The position numbers were made by a program, and so were the translations under genes. Of a stretch of 20,368 nucleotides of DNA, positions 1-7,861 are shown piece by piece. This DNA is from an uncultured Clostridium sp. GTDB taxonomy: Bacteria > Bacillota > Clostridia > Oscillospirales > Ruminococcaceae. Below the pieces are notes generated by a model. The model did no database searches. It was not told where the DNA came from and was given only the letters and a program-made list of their open reading frames with translations. The stretch is taken from contig CABUDL010000013.1 of assembly GCA_902490335.1 (NCBI GenBank), positions 1 through 20,368 on the forward strand, in the 5' to 3' direction. Each line of letters opens with the position of its first letter. The first letter of the stretch is position 1.

Positions 1-1488
1 GAAGTGCACCGCGCCATCCACTCGATTGCCCACATCATCGAGGACCACGCACAGTCTGCCGGTTATCCCATCCGCTTTGCTGCCACCAAGCTGGTGGAGG
101 GAGATGAACCGATGTTCAAAGCGCTGGACCTGGACAGCGGCGACATCCACATCATCGACCACATCGTCGAGCAGATGGAGCAGGATTTGGGCACCGACCG
201 CGAAGCGGCTCTGGCAGATATGCGGTACAGCTACATCGAGCAGCTGTGTGCGCAGTGCGTTGTCAAACATCAGGAAACCCGCGAACAGCTCCGCTCGGAG
301 AAGATTGACCGGCTGCTGACCAGCAAATATCTGGGCATCCCGATTTTCCTGTTGATTATGATGCTGATTTTCTGGCTGACCTTCTCGGTGCTCGGCGCTC
401 CTTTGCAGGATTTGCTCAGCGGCTGGATTGACAGCTTCACCGCCTTTTTGGAAGGCTTTCTGGTGCGCAATCAGGTCACACCGTGGCTGATTTCCCTCCT
501 CATCAACGGCGTCTGCGCCGGTGTCGGCAGCGTTCTTTCCTTCCTGCCCATCATCGTCCTGCTGTTCTTCTTCCTCTCTTTGCTGGAGGACAGCGGCTAC
601 ATGGCAAGGGTCGCCTTTGTGATGGATAAGCTGCTGCGCAAGATTGGTCTGTCCGGTCGCTCCTTTGTTCCAATGCTCATTGGATTCGGATGCAGCGTTC
701 CTGCCATCATGGCAACCCGCACCCTGTCCAGCGACCGTGACCGCAAAATGACCATCGTGCTGACCCCGTTCATGTCCTGCAGCGCCAAGCTGCCCATCTA
801 CGGTATGATTACCGCAGCCTTCTTCCCGGAGCATCCTGCCATTGTGATGGTTTCTCTGTATGTGCTGGGCATCGTGGTTGCCATCCTGTCCGGTCTGCTG
901 CTGAAAAACACTATCTTTCAGGGCAATTCGGTCCCGTTTGTCATGGAGCTGCCCGCCTACCGTCTGCCGGATGCCAAGAGCGTTCTTCTTCATATGTGGG
1001 AAAAGGCAAAGGACTTTTTGCACAAGGCGTTCACCATCATCTTCATCGCCTCCATCATCATCTGGTTCCTCCAGAGCTTTGACTGGCGGCTCAACATGGT
1101 CAGCGACAGTGCCAACAGCATCTTAGCCTCTATCGGCTCGGTGATTGCACCGCTCTTTACTCCATTGGGCTTCAACGACTGGCGCGCTTCCACCGCTTTG
1201 ATTACCGGATTCACCGCCAAGGAATCGGTCGTCAGCACCCTGACCATCCTGACCGGCGCTTCCAGCGATGCACAGTTGAGCGCAATGCTGACCCAGATTT
1301 TCACCCCACTCAGCGCCTTCAGCTTCCTGGCGTTCACCATCCTGTATATGCCTTGCGTTGCTGCTTTTGCCGCTTCTAAGAGAGAACTGGGTTCGATGAA
1401 GCAGGCGCTGCTCACCGCCGGGTACCAGACACTGGTCGCCTACATCGTCGGCACCCTCATCTATCAGGTCGGCTCGCTGATCCTGTAA
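1..1488 (+). CDS. feoB: Ferrous iron transporter B, C-terminal part (cut by left edge)
   Basis: FeoB imports Fe2+ across the cytoplasmic membrane, using an N-terminal G domain. The reading frame is open from base 1 to a TAA at 1486-1488, so about 495 residues are present and the G domain lies off the left edge; the GTG at base 4 is not a start. The first ~110 residues look like the helical region after the G domain. The rest is the membrane part: two repeats of hydrophobic segments, with the conserved pore motifs GFGCSVPAIMATRT (about residues 228-241) and YMPCVAAFAA near the C-terminus, both with the family cysteine. Another family mark is LEDSGYMAR. A strong terminator follows 27 bases after the stop, so this is the last gene of its unit. 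FeoA and any regulator site would lie outside the window. Family assignment is secure. Confidence 0.96.
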   Translation, partial: EVHRAIHSIAHIIEDHAQSAGYPIRFAATKLVEGDEPMFKALDLDSGDIHIIDHIVEQMEQDLGTDREAALADMRYSYIEQLCAQCVVKHQETREQLRSEKIDRLLTSKYLGIPIFLLIMMLIFWLTFSVLGAPLQDLLSGWIDSFTAFLEGFLVRNQVTPWLISLLINGVCAGVGSVLSFLPIIVLLFFFLSLLEDSGYMARVAFVMDKLLRKIGLSGRSFVPMLIGFGCSVPAIMATRTLSSDRDRKMTIVLTPFMSCSAKLPIYGMITAAFFPEHPAIVMVSLYVLGIVVAILSGLLLKNTIFQGNSVPFVMELPAYRLPDAKSVLLHMWEKAKDFLHKAFTIIFIASIIIWFLQSFDWRLNMVSDSANSILASIGSVIAPLFTPLGFNDWRASTALITGFTAKESVVSTLTILTGASSDAQLSAMLTQIFTPLSAFSFLAFTILYMPCVAAFAASKRELGSMKQALLTAGYQTLVAYIVGTLIYQVGSLIL

Positions 1489-1515
1489 GGAACTGATTCC
1501 TCCTATCGTATTCTA

Positions 1516-1558
1516 ACCCACCTGCTGCATACCGTTTGGCATCAGCAGGTGGGTTTTT
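1516..1558 (+). terminator. Rho-independent terminator after feoB
   Basis: A perfect 12-bp stem (ACCCACCTGCTG at 1516-1527 with CAGCAGGTGGGT at 1543-1554) is followed by a run of T (1554-1558). It lies 27 bases after the feoB stop. Confidence 0.92.
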
Positions 1559-1571
1559 GCAACCGACGATT

Positions 1572-1698
1572 CCCTTTCCTCTTTGCACTAAACTTTTTTC
1601 TTTACACCAACAAGATGGTTTCATCCGATGGGCATACCGGCTCCTTTTGGTCTGTGGGGAACAGCAGTTTCTCTCGGGGTCCCTCGGTTGCGAAAGGG
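1572..1698. repeat. Tandem intergenic element, copy 1 (~127 bp)
   Basis: This is the first of two nearly identical copies; the second is displaced by 153 bases over most of its length. The copy begins with CCCTTTC (1572-1578) and ends with the inverted match GAAAGGG (1692-1698). The middle holds the conserved blocks CAACAAGATGGTTTCATCCG and GGGGAACAGCAGTTTCTCTC. The similarity continues a few bases past the inverted end. It lies between the feoB and zip terminators, so it is probably not co-transcribed with either gene. It has the look of a small non-autonomous intergenic repeat, but no target duplication could be defined. Because the offset is a multiple of three, open frames run through both copies on both strands; these look accidental. 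Confidence 0.8.
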
Positions 1699-1725
1699 AA
1701 AAAGGAAGCAGGTATTTTAAAAGCA

Positions 1726-1851
1726 CCCTTTCCTCCTTGCAGCAACCTTTTTCTTTACACCAACAAGATGGTTTCATCCGATGGACATACCGGTTCCTTT
1801 GGGTCTGTGGGGAACAGCAGTTTCTCTCGGGGTCCCTCGGTTGCGAAAGGG
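1726..1851. repeat. Tandem intergenic element, copy 2 (~126 bp)
   Basis: This is the second copy of the element at 1572-1698. It has the same ends (CCCTTTC at 1726-1732, GAAAGGG at 1845-1851) and only scattered substitutions plus a one-base length difference in the left T-run. A 27-base spacer (1699-1725) separates the copies. The high identity suggests recent duplication or selection on the sequence. Confidence 0.8.
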
Positions 1852-1869
1852 AAAAGAGAAAAGCACCTA

Positions 1870-1914
1870 AAAACAAAAGCGACAGGTCGGACGTTGACCT
1901 GTCGCTTTTGTTTT
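1870..1914 (-). terminator. Terminator after the ZIP gene (bidirectional)
   Basis: A 19-bp stem pairs 1870-1888 with 1896-1914 (core GACAGGTC/GACCTGTC) around a 7-base loop. Both outer flanks are A/T rich, so on either strand the hairpin ends in a T-rich tract. It lies 18 bases beyond the zip stop codon. Confidence 0.92.
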
Positions 1915-1931
1915 ATCCGCCGGATACTATT

Positions 1932-2723
1932 TTACCCCAGTGCCACATCCAGCACCATCATCAGCAAAAATCCACCCATCACGCCGAGGGTACCGATGTT
2001 GGAATGTTCGCCCAGATGCGCCTCCGGGATCAGCTCCTCGACTACGACATACATCATCGCACCCGCTGCAAAGCTGAGCAGCCACGGCATCAGCGGCTGG
2101 ATTCCTCCTGCTGCCAGCACCACCAGCACCCCAAAGATTGGCTCGACGATACCGGAGAGCATCCCGTAAGTAAAGCTCTTTCCCCGGCTCATCCCCTCCT
2201 GCCGCAGCGGCAGAGAGATGGCTGCGCCCTCCGGGAAATTCTGGATGCCCATTCCAACCGCCAGCGCCATCGCTGCGGCATAAGCGCTGCTGTCATTGTG
2301 CTGGGCTGCCAGAGCAAACGCCAGTCCCACTGCCATCCCTTCCGGGATGTTGTGCAGGGTAACCGCCAGCATCAGCATGGTGCTGCGCTGCCAGTTGGAA
2401 TCCAGTCCCTCCGGCTGTTTGGCGCCCGGATGCAGATGCGGCAGCAGGCTGTCGAGCAGCATCAAAAAGGCAACACCCAGCACAAATCCTCCGCCGGCTG
2501 GCAGCCATCCCGCGACACCTGCCGCCTGTGCCTCCTCCATCGCAGGAATCAGCAGACTCCAAACCGACGCTGCAATCATCACACCGGCTGCAAATCCAAG
2601 AAAAATCCTCTGAATGTTGGCAGTGACCGCCTTCTTAAAAAAGAAGACCATCGCTGCCCCCAAGGTCGTCATCAAAAAGGTAAAACCGGTTCCTCCGGCT
2701 GCCCAAGCAAGAGCATGGCTCAT
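1932..2723 (-). CDS. ZIP family divalent metal transporter (ZupT/GufA type)
   Basis: This is a 263-residue membrane protein of the ZIP family, which carries Zn2+, Fe2+ or Mn2+ into the cytoplasm. About eight hydrophobic segments are visible. The metal-site motifs are intact: HNIPEG (residues 124-129) in segment 4, QNFPEG (161-166) in segment 5, and EELIPEAH (229-236) near the end. The sequence PHLHPG (95-100) fits the variable histidine loop. Length is typical for the bacterial ZupT/GufA branch. The ATG at 2721-2723 is preceded by AAGGAGAGGA. The gene is monocistronic, with its own promoter and terminator. An inverted repeat in the promoter resembles a DtxR/MntR/IdeR site, which would mean repression by Fe2+ or Mn2+. 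Which metal is carried cannot be read from the sequence. Confidence 0.95.
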   Translation of the reverse strand: MSHALAWAAGGTGFTFLMTTLGAAMVFFFKKAVTANIQRIFLGFAAGVMIAASVWSLLIPAMEEAQAAGVAGWLPAGGGFVLGVAFLMLLDSLLPHLHPGAKQPEGLDSNWQRSTMLMLAVTLHNIPEGMAVGLAFALAAQHNDSSAYAAAMALAVGMGIQNFPEGAAISLPLRQEGMSRGKSFTYGMLSGIVEPIFGVLVVLAAGGIQPLMPWLLSFAAGAMMYVVVEELIPEAHLGEHSNIGTLGVMGGFLLMMVLDVALG

Positions 2724-2744
2724 AAAATCCTCTCCTTCTTATAG

Positions 2745-2758
2745 TTAGCGTAAGCTAA
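2745..2758 (-). promoter_or_regulatory. Candidate DtxR/MntR-type operator of zip
   Basis: TTAGC-GTAA-GCTAA is a perfect 5-bp inverted repeat with a 4-base centre, lying about +5 to +18 from the expected start of transcription. It matches the general TTAGNNNNNNCTAA form of DtxR-family boxes. The regulator itself is not in the window, so the assignment is an inference. Confidence 0.55.
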
Positions 2759-2769
2759 TTTATGATTAT

Positions 2770-2798
2770 AGTATACTGTATTTGTATAAAAAAGTCAA
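2770..2798 (-). promoter_or_regulatory. Sigma-A promoter of zip
   Basis: The -35 box TTGACT (2793-2798) and -10 box TATACT (2770-2775) are separated by exactly 17 bases. Transcription should begin near 2763, about 40 bases before the zip ATG. Confidence 0.85.
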
Positions 2799-2845
2799 CT
2801 CTCCTGTTTATTTTCTCTCCACCCTCTGCCCGGGCTGTAAAAGAA

Positions 2846-2894
2846 AACAGGACAAGTTTTTCGGCATTGTCCATGTCGAAGAACTTGTCCTGTT
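2846..2894 (-). terminator. Terminator of the fructose/PTS operon
   Basis: AACAGGACAAGTT (2846-2858) pairs with AACTTGTCCTGTT (2882-2894), with further TTCG/CGAA pairing inside. On the minus strand the stem is followed by TTCTTTT. It lies about 45 bases beyond the ptsI stop. Confidence 0.85.
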
Positions 2895-2939
2895 GTAAAG
2901 GGAGAAAAAGGTGGTGTATGTCAAATTGATAGAAGTTTT

Positions 2940-4655
2940 CTAAATAGAACGATTACAAGCACGATGCAGATATTCGTCCAGCTCCTGTGGAGTTGTCATC
3001 TGCATTGCCCGTTCTGCAACCTGCTCCAACTGCTCCCGGCTCCATTCGGAGATGTTCTTTCTGGTTTTCAGAACCGAGGAAGCACTGACGCTGAACTCAT
3101 CCAGTCCAAACTGCATCAGCAGCGGAATCAGCAGCGGGTCGGCAGCCGATTCGCCGCACATTCCCACCGGAATCTGTTCCTGCTTTGCTGCGTGAATGAT
3201 TGCACGGATGCTGCGCAGCACTGCCGGATGCAGGGTGGTGTACAGCTGTTCTACCTTGGCATTGCCGCGGTCCACTGCGATGATGTACTGGGTCAGGTCG
3301 TTGGTGCCGATGCTGAAGAAGTCCGCCTCCTTTGCCATCAGGTCTGCGGTCAAAGCAGCAGCCGGTGTTTCAATCATCACACCCAGCGAAATCTTCGGGT
3401 CGTATGCCAGACCCTCGCGGCTGAGTTCCTGCTTACATTCCTCCAGCAGACTGCGGGCAGCGCGAATCTCCTGCACTCCGGTGACCAGCGGCAGCATAAT
3501 CTTGATGTTCCTCTCCTGCGCGCCTGCACGCAGCAGGGCACGCAGCTGGGTCTTAAAAAGCGGCTGTTCGCTCAGGCAATACCGGATGGCGCGCCAGCCC
3601 AAAAACGGGTTCTGCTCGCTGCCCATCTTCAGATAGGGGACCTCCTTGTCCCCTCCGACGTCCAGCGTGCGGATGATGACCTCCTTGCCCTTCATCAGAT
3701 GAGAAACGCTGCTGTATGCCTGCAACTGCTCCTCCTCGTCCGGCATGGAAGGGCGGTCCATGAACAAAAACTCGGTGCGGAACAGCCCGATTCCTTCCGC
3801 TCCATTATCCAAAGCCGCCTGCGCTTCCATCACGCTGCCGATGTTGGCGTACAGCTGGTAGCTTCTGCCGGAGGCATCGACCGTCGGCTTGTCCCGATAG
3901 ATCGACAGCATCGCCTTCTGCCGCAGCTGCTCCTCCTGGAGTTTGGTGTAATGGTACAGCGTTTCTGCGTCCGGCTCGGTCATCACCTGACCGTTGGTGC
4001 CGTCCACGATAGCGGTCTGTCCGTCGGTCAGCTGCTGCAAAGCGTCCGGTATACCCAGTACCGCCGGTATCTCCAGTGCGCGCGCCAAAATGGCAGAGTG
4101 GCTGGTCTTTCCCCCGATTTCGGTGACGATGGCACTCACATTTTCCTTTCTCAGACCCACTGTCATCGAAGGGGTCAAATCCTTTGCAGCCAGGACCGTT
4201 CCTTTAGGCAGCAAAGCGATGTCCACACTTTCCACACCCAGCAGCAGGCGCAGCATCCGGGTCCTGATGTCCCCGATGTCGGTGGCACGCTGCTGCATCA
4301 ATTCATCCTCCACATTGGAGAACATCTCGATGTACATCCGGCAGACGGTGTCCACCGCAGCTTCTGCGCAGCTTCCGCTCTGGATGGTATCCTCCATCTG
4401 ACTGAGCATAAACGGGTCGGAGAGCATCATCACCTGCCCGCTGAGGATTTCCGATTCCTTCTGTCCGACACGCCGGAGGATATCCTCTGCCATCTGCTGG
4501 GTCCTTTCGCAGAAGGTGTCCATCGCCTGTTTTAACCGAGCCTTTTCCTGCTCCGCTCCCTGATATTGCACCTGGGAATAATCCAGATTCTGCTCTCTGA
4601 TGCAGACAACCTTTCCAATCCCGATGCCTGCCGAAGCACCGACTCCTTTGAACAT
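2940..4655 (-). CDS. ptsI: PTS Enzyme I (phosphoenolpyruvate-protein phosphotransferase)
   Basis: Enzyme I takes phosphate from PEP and passes it to HPr, starting the sugar phosphotransferase relay in the cytoplasm. The protein has 571 residues, the usual length. The phosphohistidine motif GGKTSHSAILAR puts His at residue 186. The C-terminal PEP-binding barrel shows GLFRTEFLFMDR (290-301), TLDVGGDKE (330-338), SIGTNDLTQY (448-457) and GMCGES with the catalytic Cys-500. A longer frame reaches 4760, but that would overlap ptsH by over 70 bases. The ATG at 4653-4655 has a GGAAAGGGGTG ribosome site and begins with the typical MFKGVGAS. It is the last gene of the operon, 32 bases after ptsH, and a terminator follows. 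Confidence 0.97.
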   Translation of the reverse strand: MFKGVGASAGIGIGKVVCIREQNLDYSQVQYQGAEQEKARLKQAMDTFCERTQQMAEDILRRVGQKESEILSGQVMMLSDPFMLSQMEDTIQSGSCAEAAVDTVCRMYIEMFSNVEDELMQQRATDIGDIRTRMLRLLLGVESVDIALLPKGTVLAAKDLTPSMTVGLRKENVSAIVTEIGGKTSHSAILARALEIPAVLGIPDALQQLTDGQTAIVDGTNGQVMTEPDAETLYHYTKLQEEQLRQKAMLSIYRDKPTVDASGRSYQLYANIGSVMEAQAALDNGAEGIGLFRTEFLFMDRPSMPDEEEQLQAYSSVSHLMKGKEVIIRTLDVGGDKEVPYLKMGSEQNPFLGWRAIRYCLSEQPLFKTQLRALLRAGAQERNIKIMLPLVTGVQEIRAARSLLEECKQELSREGLAYDPKISLGVMIETPAAALTADLMAKEADFFSIGTNDLTQYIIAVDRGNAKVEQLYTTLHPAVLRSIRAIIHAAKQEQIPVGMCGESAADPLLIPLLMQFGLDEFSVSASSVLKTRKNISEWSREQLEQVAERAMQMTTPQELDEYLHRACNRSI

Positions 4656-4687
4656 ACCGTTCGCACCCCTTTCCCGTTGCTGCTTAT

Positions 4688-4951
4688 CTATTCTCCCAGA
4701 CCGGATTCCACCAGGGCGACCGCTGCCTTCAGGCAGGCTTCTTCGTTGTCGCCGCTGCATTTGATTTCAATTTCGCTGCCCTGCTTGATGCAGGCTGCCA
4801 TCAGATTCATGATGCTTTTGCCGTTGATGTCCTTGCCGTTGAAGTGAATCGTAACATCACAGCCAAAGGGAGTGATCTCCTTGATAAAAAGCTGTGCCGG
4901 TCTCATGTGGATTCCTGTTGGATTGATTACCTTTACCTTTGCCGATACCAT
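4688..4951 (-). CDS. ptsH: HPr, phosphocarrier protein of the PTS
   Basis: HPr carries phosphate from Enzyme I to sugar-specific EIIA domains. The 87-residue protein has the active-site motif NPTGIHMRPAQ with His-15, and GKSIMNLMAA with Ser-46, the site used by HPr kinase in Gram-positive bacteria for carbon catabolite control. Met-16 replaces the usual Ala after His-15. Ser-46 suggests that CcpA-type control exists in the organism, though no clear cre site was found here. The ATG has a GGAAAGGCAGGA-type ribosome site. It sits between the fructose EII gene (50 bases upstream) and ptsI, so the general PTS proteins are made together with the fructose transporter. Confidence 0.97.
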   Translation of the reverse strand: MVSAKVKVINPTGIHMRPAQLFIKEITPFGCDVTIHFNGKDINGKSIMNLMAACIKQGSEIEIKCSGDNEEACLKAAVALVESGLGE

Positions 4952-5001
4952 AATTCATCCTGCCTTTCCTGATTCTACTGTTTTTTCTATTCTAACAAGC
5001 C

Positions 5002-6939
5002 TTACTGCTCGACTGCGTCCTTCTTCAGCAGTCCCAGCAACAGCATTCCTACCAAAGAACCCGCCGCTAAAGCAATGAGATAACCTCCCACATTGCCTAC
5101 GACCGGGAATACAAAGATGCCGCCGTGCGGTGCGCGCAGGGTGCACCCGAACAGCATCGACAATCCTCCTGCCACCGCCGAACCTGCCACGCAGGACGGG
5201 ATGACACGCAGCGGGTCGGCTGCTGCAAATGGGATAACACCTTCGGTGATGAAGCAAAGTCCCATGATGTAGTTGACGACACCCGACTTCCGTTCCTCCG
5301 CTGTAAATTTCTTTTTAAAGAAGGTGCTTGCCAAAGCGATTGCCAGCGGAGGAATCATGCCGCCGAGCATAACCGCTGCCATGACATCATAGTTGCCGCT
5401 GGCGATTGACGCGGTCGCAAACACATAGGCTGCCTTGTTGAAAGGTCCGCCCATATCGACGCTCATCATACCCGCTACCACACAGCCAAGCAGGACCTTG
5501 CTGCTGCCGCCCATCGAATTGAGCAGGTTGACAATGCCGGTGTTGATGGCTCCCATTGCCGGATTGACTGCGAACATAAAAACACCCATCAGCAGGATGC
5601 CAAAGAGCGGATAAACCAGCACCGGTTTGATACCTTCCATGCTCTCGGGCAGCTTGTCTGCCAGCTTCTTGATGCCCAGTACCAGATAGCCAGCCACAAA
5701 ACCAGCCAGCAGCGCTGCCAGAAAACCGCCGGAAACCGCATTTTCGCCGGTGATGTTGGCAAAGGAGTTGCCCACCTTGGCAAGGTAGCCGCCGACCACG
5801 CCGACTGCCAGACCCGGACGGTCCGCGATGCTGTAGGCTATGTAACCGGCAAGAATCGGGAGCATGAAGTCGAAGGCGACCCCTCCTACTGTCTTAAAGA
5901 AGGCTGCCTGCGGGGTGTTCATACCAAAGTTTGCCGGATTGATGGAGTAGTCGTCCAACAGAAAGGCAATCGCAATCAGGATACCGCCGCCGATGACAAA
6001 CGGAAGCATATGGCTGACACCGTTCATCAGATGCTTGTACAACTGTCTTCCAAGGCTTTCCTTGCCTTCCTGCTGTTCCGGCTGAGGTTGATGAAGAGCT
6101 GTTTTCTTATCCTTTTCATAAACAGCCACTTTGCCGCTTTCGACTTCCTCCAGCAGCTGCTGCGCTTTATGGATGCCGTCCGACACCGGCACAAACAGCA
6201 CCTTTTTTCCTACAAAGCGTGCAGTTTCCACATTTTTATCCGCAGCCACGATGATGCCGTCCGCCTGCTCAATCTCCTGCGCGGTCAGACGATTCTTCAC
6301 GCCGCTGCTGCCGTTGGTTTCCACCTTGATGGACAGACCCATCTGTGCAGCCGCTTTTTCCAGCGCCTCTGCCGCCATATAGGTGTGTGCAATACCGGTC
6401 GGGCAGGCGGTCACAGCAAGCACCCGATAGCCGGATTTTTCTTCTGTCGGTTGACTCTCGGTGCAAACGACCTCCTGCGGATATTTTTCCTTTTCAAAGC
6501 GGTCGATGACCTCCATGAACTGCTGTGCATCCGCAGCGCCGCGCAGGGCTTTAACGAACTCTGTGTCCATCAGCAGGACCATCAGACGGGACAGGATTTC
6601 CAGATGCAGATCGCCGTCGAGCGGTGCTGCAATCATAAAGAACAAATCGGAGGGCTGTCCATCCATCGCGCCGTAGTCTACCCCCTGTGCCAGTGTCATC
6701 GCTGCCAGAGAAGGAGCGCTCACCGCATCCGATTTTGCATGAGGAACAGCAATGCCCTGCTCGATGGCGGTGCTGCTCATCTCTTCCCGTGCCAAAATCG
6801 CTTTTCTGTACGCCTCTTTATCGGCAATACAGCCGCCTGCTGCCTGCAATTCCACCAGTTTGTCGATTGCCTGTTCTTTATTAAAAATATGTGCACCCAG
6901 CACAATGCGCTCGGCGCTGAGTAAATCAATAATTCTCAT
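5002..6939 (-). CDS. fruA: Fructose-specific PTS EIIABC
   Basis: This is a single-chain fructose permease that imports fructose and phosphorylates it to fructose 1-phosphate. Of 645 residues, about 1-150 are EIIA (phospho-His-67 in GIAVPHAKSD), about 172-270 are EIIB (phospho-Cys-179 in VTACPTGIAHTYMAAEAL), and about 298-640 are the membrane EIIC domain with many hydrophobic segments. A Gln/Glu/Lys-rich linker (about 271-297) joins B and C. The domain order A-B-C and the FruK gene immediately upstream fit fructose rather than mannitol. The ATG at 6937-6939 follows AGGAGAGATGGT. Only 15 bases separate it from the fruK stop, so the two are almost certainly co-transcribed. Confidence 0.95.
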   Translation of the reverse strand: MRIIDLLSAERIVLGAHIFNKEQAIDKLVELQAAGGCIADKEAYRKAILAREEMSSTAIEQGIAVPHAKSDAVSAPSLAAMTLAQGVDYGAMDGQPSDLFFMIAAPLDGDLHLEILSRLMVLLMDTEFVKALRGAADAQQFMEVIDRFEKEKYPQEVVCTESQPTEEKSGYRVLAVTACPTGIAHTYMAAEALEKAAAQMGLSIKVETNGSSGVKNRLTAQEIEQADGIIVAADKNVETARFVGKKVLFVPVSDGIHKAQQLLEEVESGKVAVYEKDKKTALHQPQPEQQEGKESLGRQLYKHLMNGVSHMLPFVIGGGILIAIAFLLDDYSINPANFGMNTPQAAFFKTVGGVAFDFMLPILAGYIAYSIADRPGLAVGVVGGYLAKVGNSFANITGENAVSGGFLAALLAGFVAGYLVLGIKKLADKLPESMEGIKPVLVYPLFGILLMGVFMFAVNPAMGAINTGIVNLLNSMGGSSKVLLGCVVAGMMSVDMGGPFNKAAYVFATASIASGNYDVMAAVMLGGMIPPLAIALASTFFKKKFTAEERKSGVVNYIMGLCFITEGVIPFAAADPLRVIPSCVAGSAVAGGLSMLFGCTLRAPHGGIFVFPVVGNVGGYLIALAAGSLVGMLLLGLLKKDAVEQ

Positions 6940-6954
6940 ACCATCTCTCCTTTT

Positions 6955-7860
6955 TTATTTAAGCTTCTGGTACAACGCCAAAACCTCCGGTCCGGTCGCC
7001 AACTGTTCGGAAAACGCTGTGGCGCTGCCGGCAGCAGTCCCCATCTTCAAAGCGGTCAGATAATCCCCTGTTTGTAAGTATCCCGCTAAAAATCCTGCCA
7101 CCATCGAATCTCCTGCACCCACCGAGTTTTTGACCGTTCCTTTCGGCGCTTTGAGTCGATGAAATCCACCGGTTTCATCCAGCAGCATCGCTCCGTCGCC
7201 TGCCATCGAAATCAAGACATTGCGGGCGCCCATCTGCTGAAGCCTGCCGGCATACTCCCGAATCTTCTCTTCGGTGTCCAACTGCACTCCAAAGATTTCT
7301 CCCAGCTCGATGTGATTGGGTTTGACTAAGAACGGATGATATTTTAAAACGTTGCACAAAAGTTCCTTGGTCGCATCCACGGCTGCCAGAATCTTTTTGC
7401 CCTCCATCCGCTCCAGAATCTTCTCATAGATGTCGCTGGGCAGGCTGCTTGGGATGCTGCCCGCCAGCACCAGGGTGTCCCCTTCTTTCAACTGCTCCAG
7501 TCGTTTAAACAGCTGTTCCAGCTGCTCACGACCGACCCTTGGACCCTGTGCATTGATTTCACTTTCACAATCCGCCTTCAGTTTCACGTTGATGCGGGTC
7601 ATCCCTTCGGGCAGGTGGATAAAATCGGTGTCCACACCCATCCTTTGCAGCTTGCTTTCCAGTGCCTGTCCGGTAAACCCTGCCACAAATCCCAATGCAC
7701 AGTTTGGCACACCGATATTTTTGAGCAGTACCGAAACGTTGATTCCCTTGCCGCCAAACTGGATTTCTTCACTTGTGGTACGGTTGACCTGTCCCGGTTG
7801 AAACTGCTCCATTCGCACCACATAATCCAGCGCCGGATTAAAGGTTACTGTATAAATCAA
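6955..7860 (-). CDS. fruK: 1-phosphofructokinase (PfkB family)
   Basis: This enzyme phosphorylates fructose 1-phosphate to fructose 1,6-bisphosphate, sending the product of the neighbouring EIIABC into glycolysis. The 301-residue protein has the PfkB signatures GGKGINVS (36-43) near the N-terminus and VGAGDSMVAGF (247-257) with catalytic Asp-251. The family's normal beginning, MIYTVTFNPALDYV, requires a TTG start at 7858-7860; the next Met is residue 17, inside the conserved region. AGAGGTGG lies 7 bases upstream of the TTG. The start is one base after the TGA of the repressor gene, so translation is probably coupled and the weak start codon may set the enzyme level relative to the repressor. 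Confidence 0.95.
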   Translation of the reverse strand: MIYTVTFNPALDYVVRMEQFQPGQVNRTTSEEIQFGGKGINVSVLLKNIGVPNCALGFVAGFTGQALESKLQRMGVDTDFIHLPEGMTRINVKLKADCESEINAQGPRVGREQLEQLFKRLEQLKEGDTLVLAGSIPSSLPSDIYEKILERMEGKKILAAVDATKELLCNVLKYHPFLVKPNHIELGEIFGVQLDTEEKIREYAGRLQQMGARNVLISMAGDGAMLLDETGGFHRLKAPKGTVKNSVGAGDSMVAGFLAGYLQTGDYLTALKMGTAAGSATAFSEQLATGPEVLALYQKLK

Positions 7861-7861
7861 A

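Noticed and set aside
1457..2744. Open frames on both strands across the tandem repeat (e.g. Cys/Pro/Arg-rich protein on the minus strand)
   Set aside because: The frames exist because the repeat offset is a multiple of three. They run over terminators and the zip gene, with no ribosome site.
2964..4535. Long plus-strand ORF antisense to ptsI
   Set aside because: A shadow of ptsI; composition is His/Gln/Leu-rich without known motifs. The minus-strand gene has all Enzyme I motifs.
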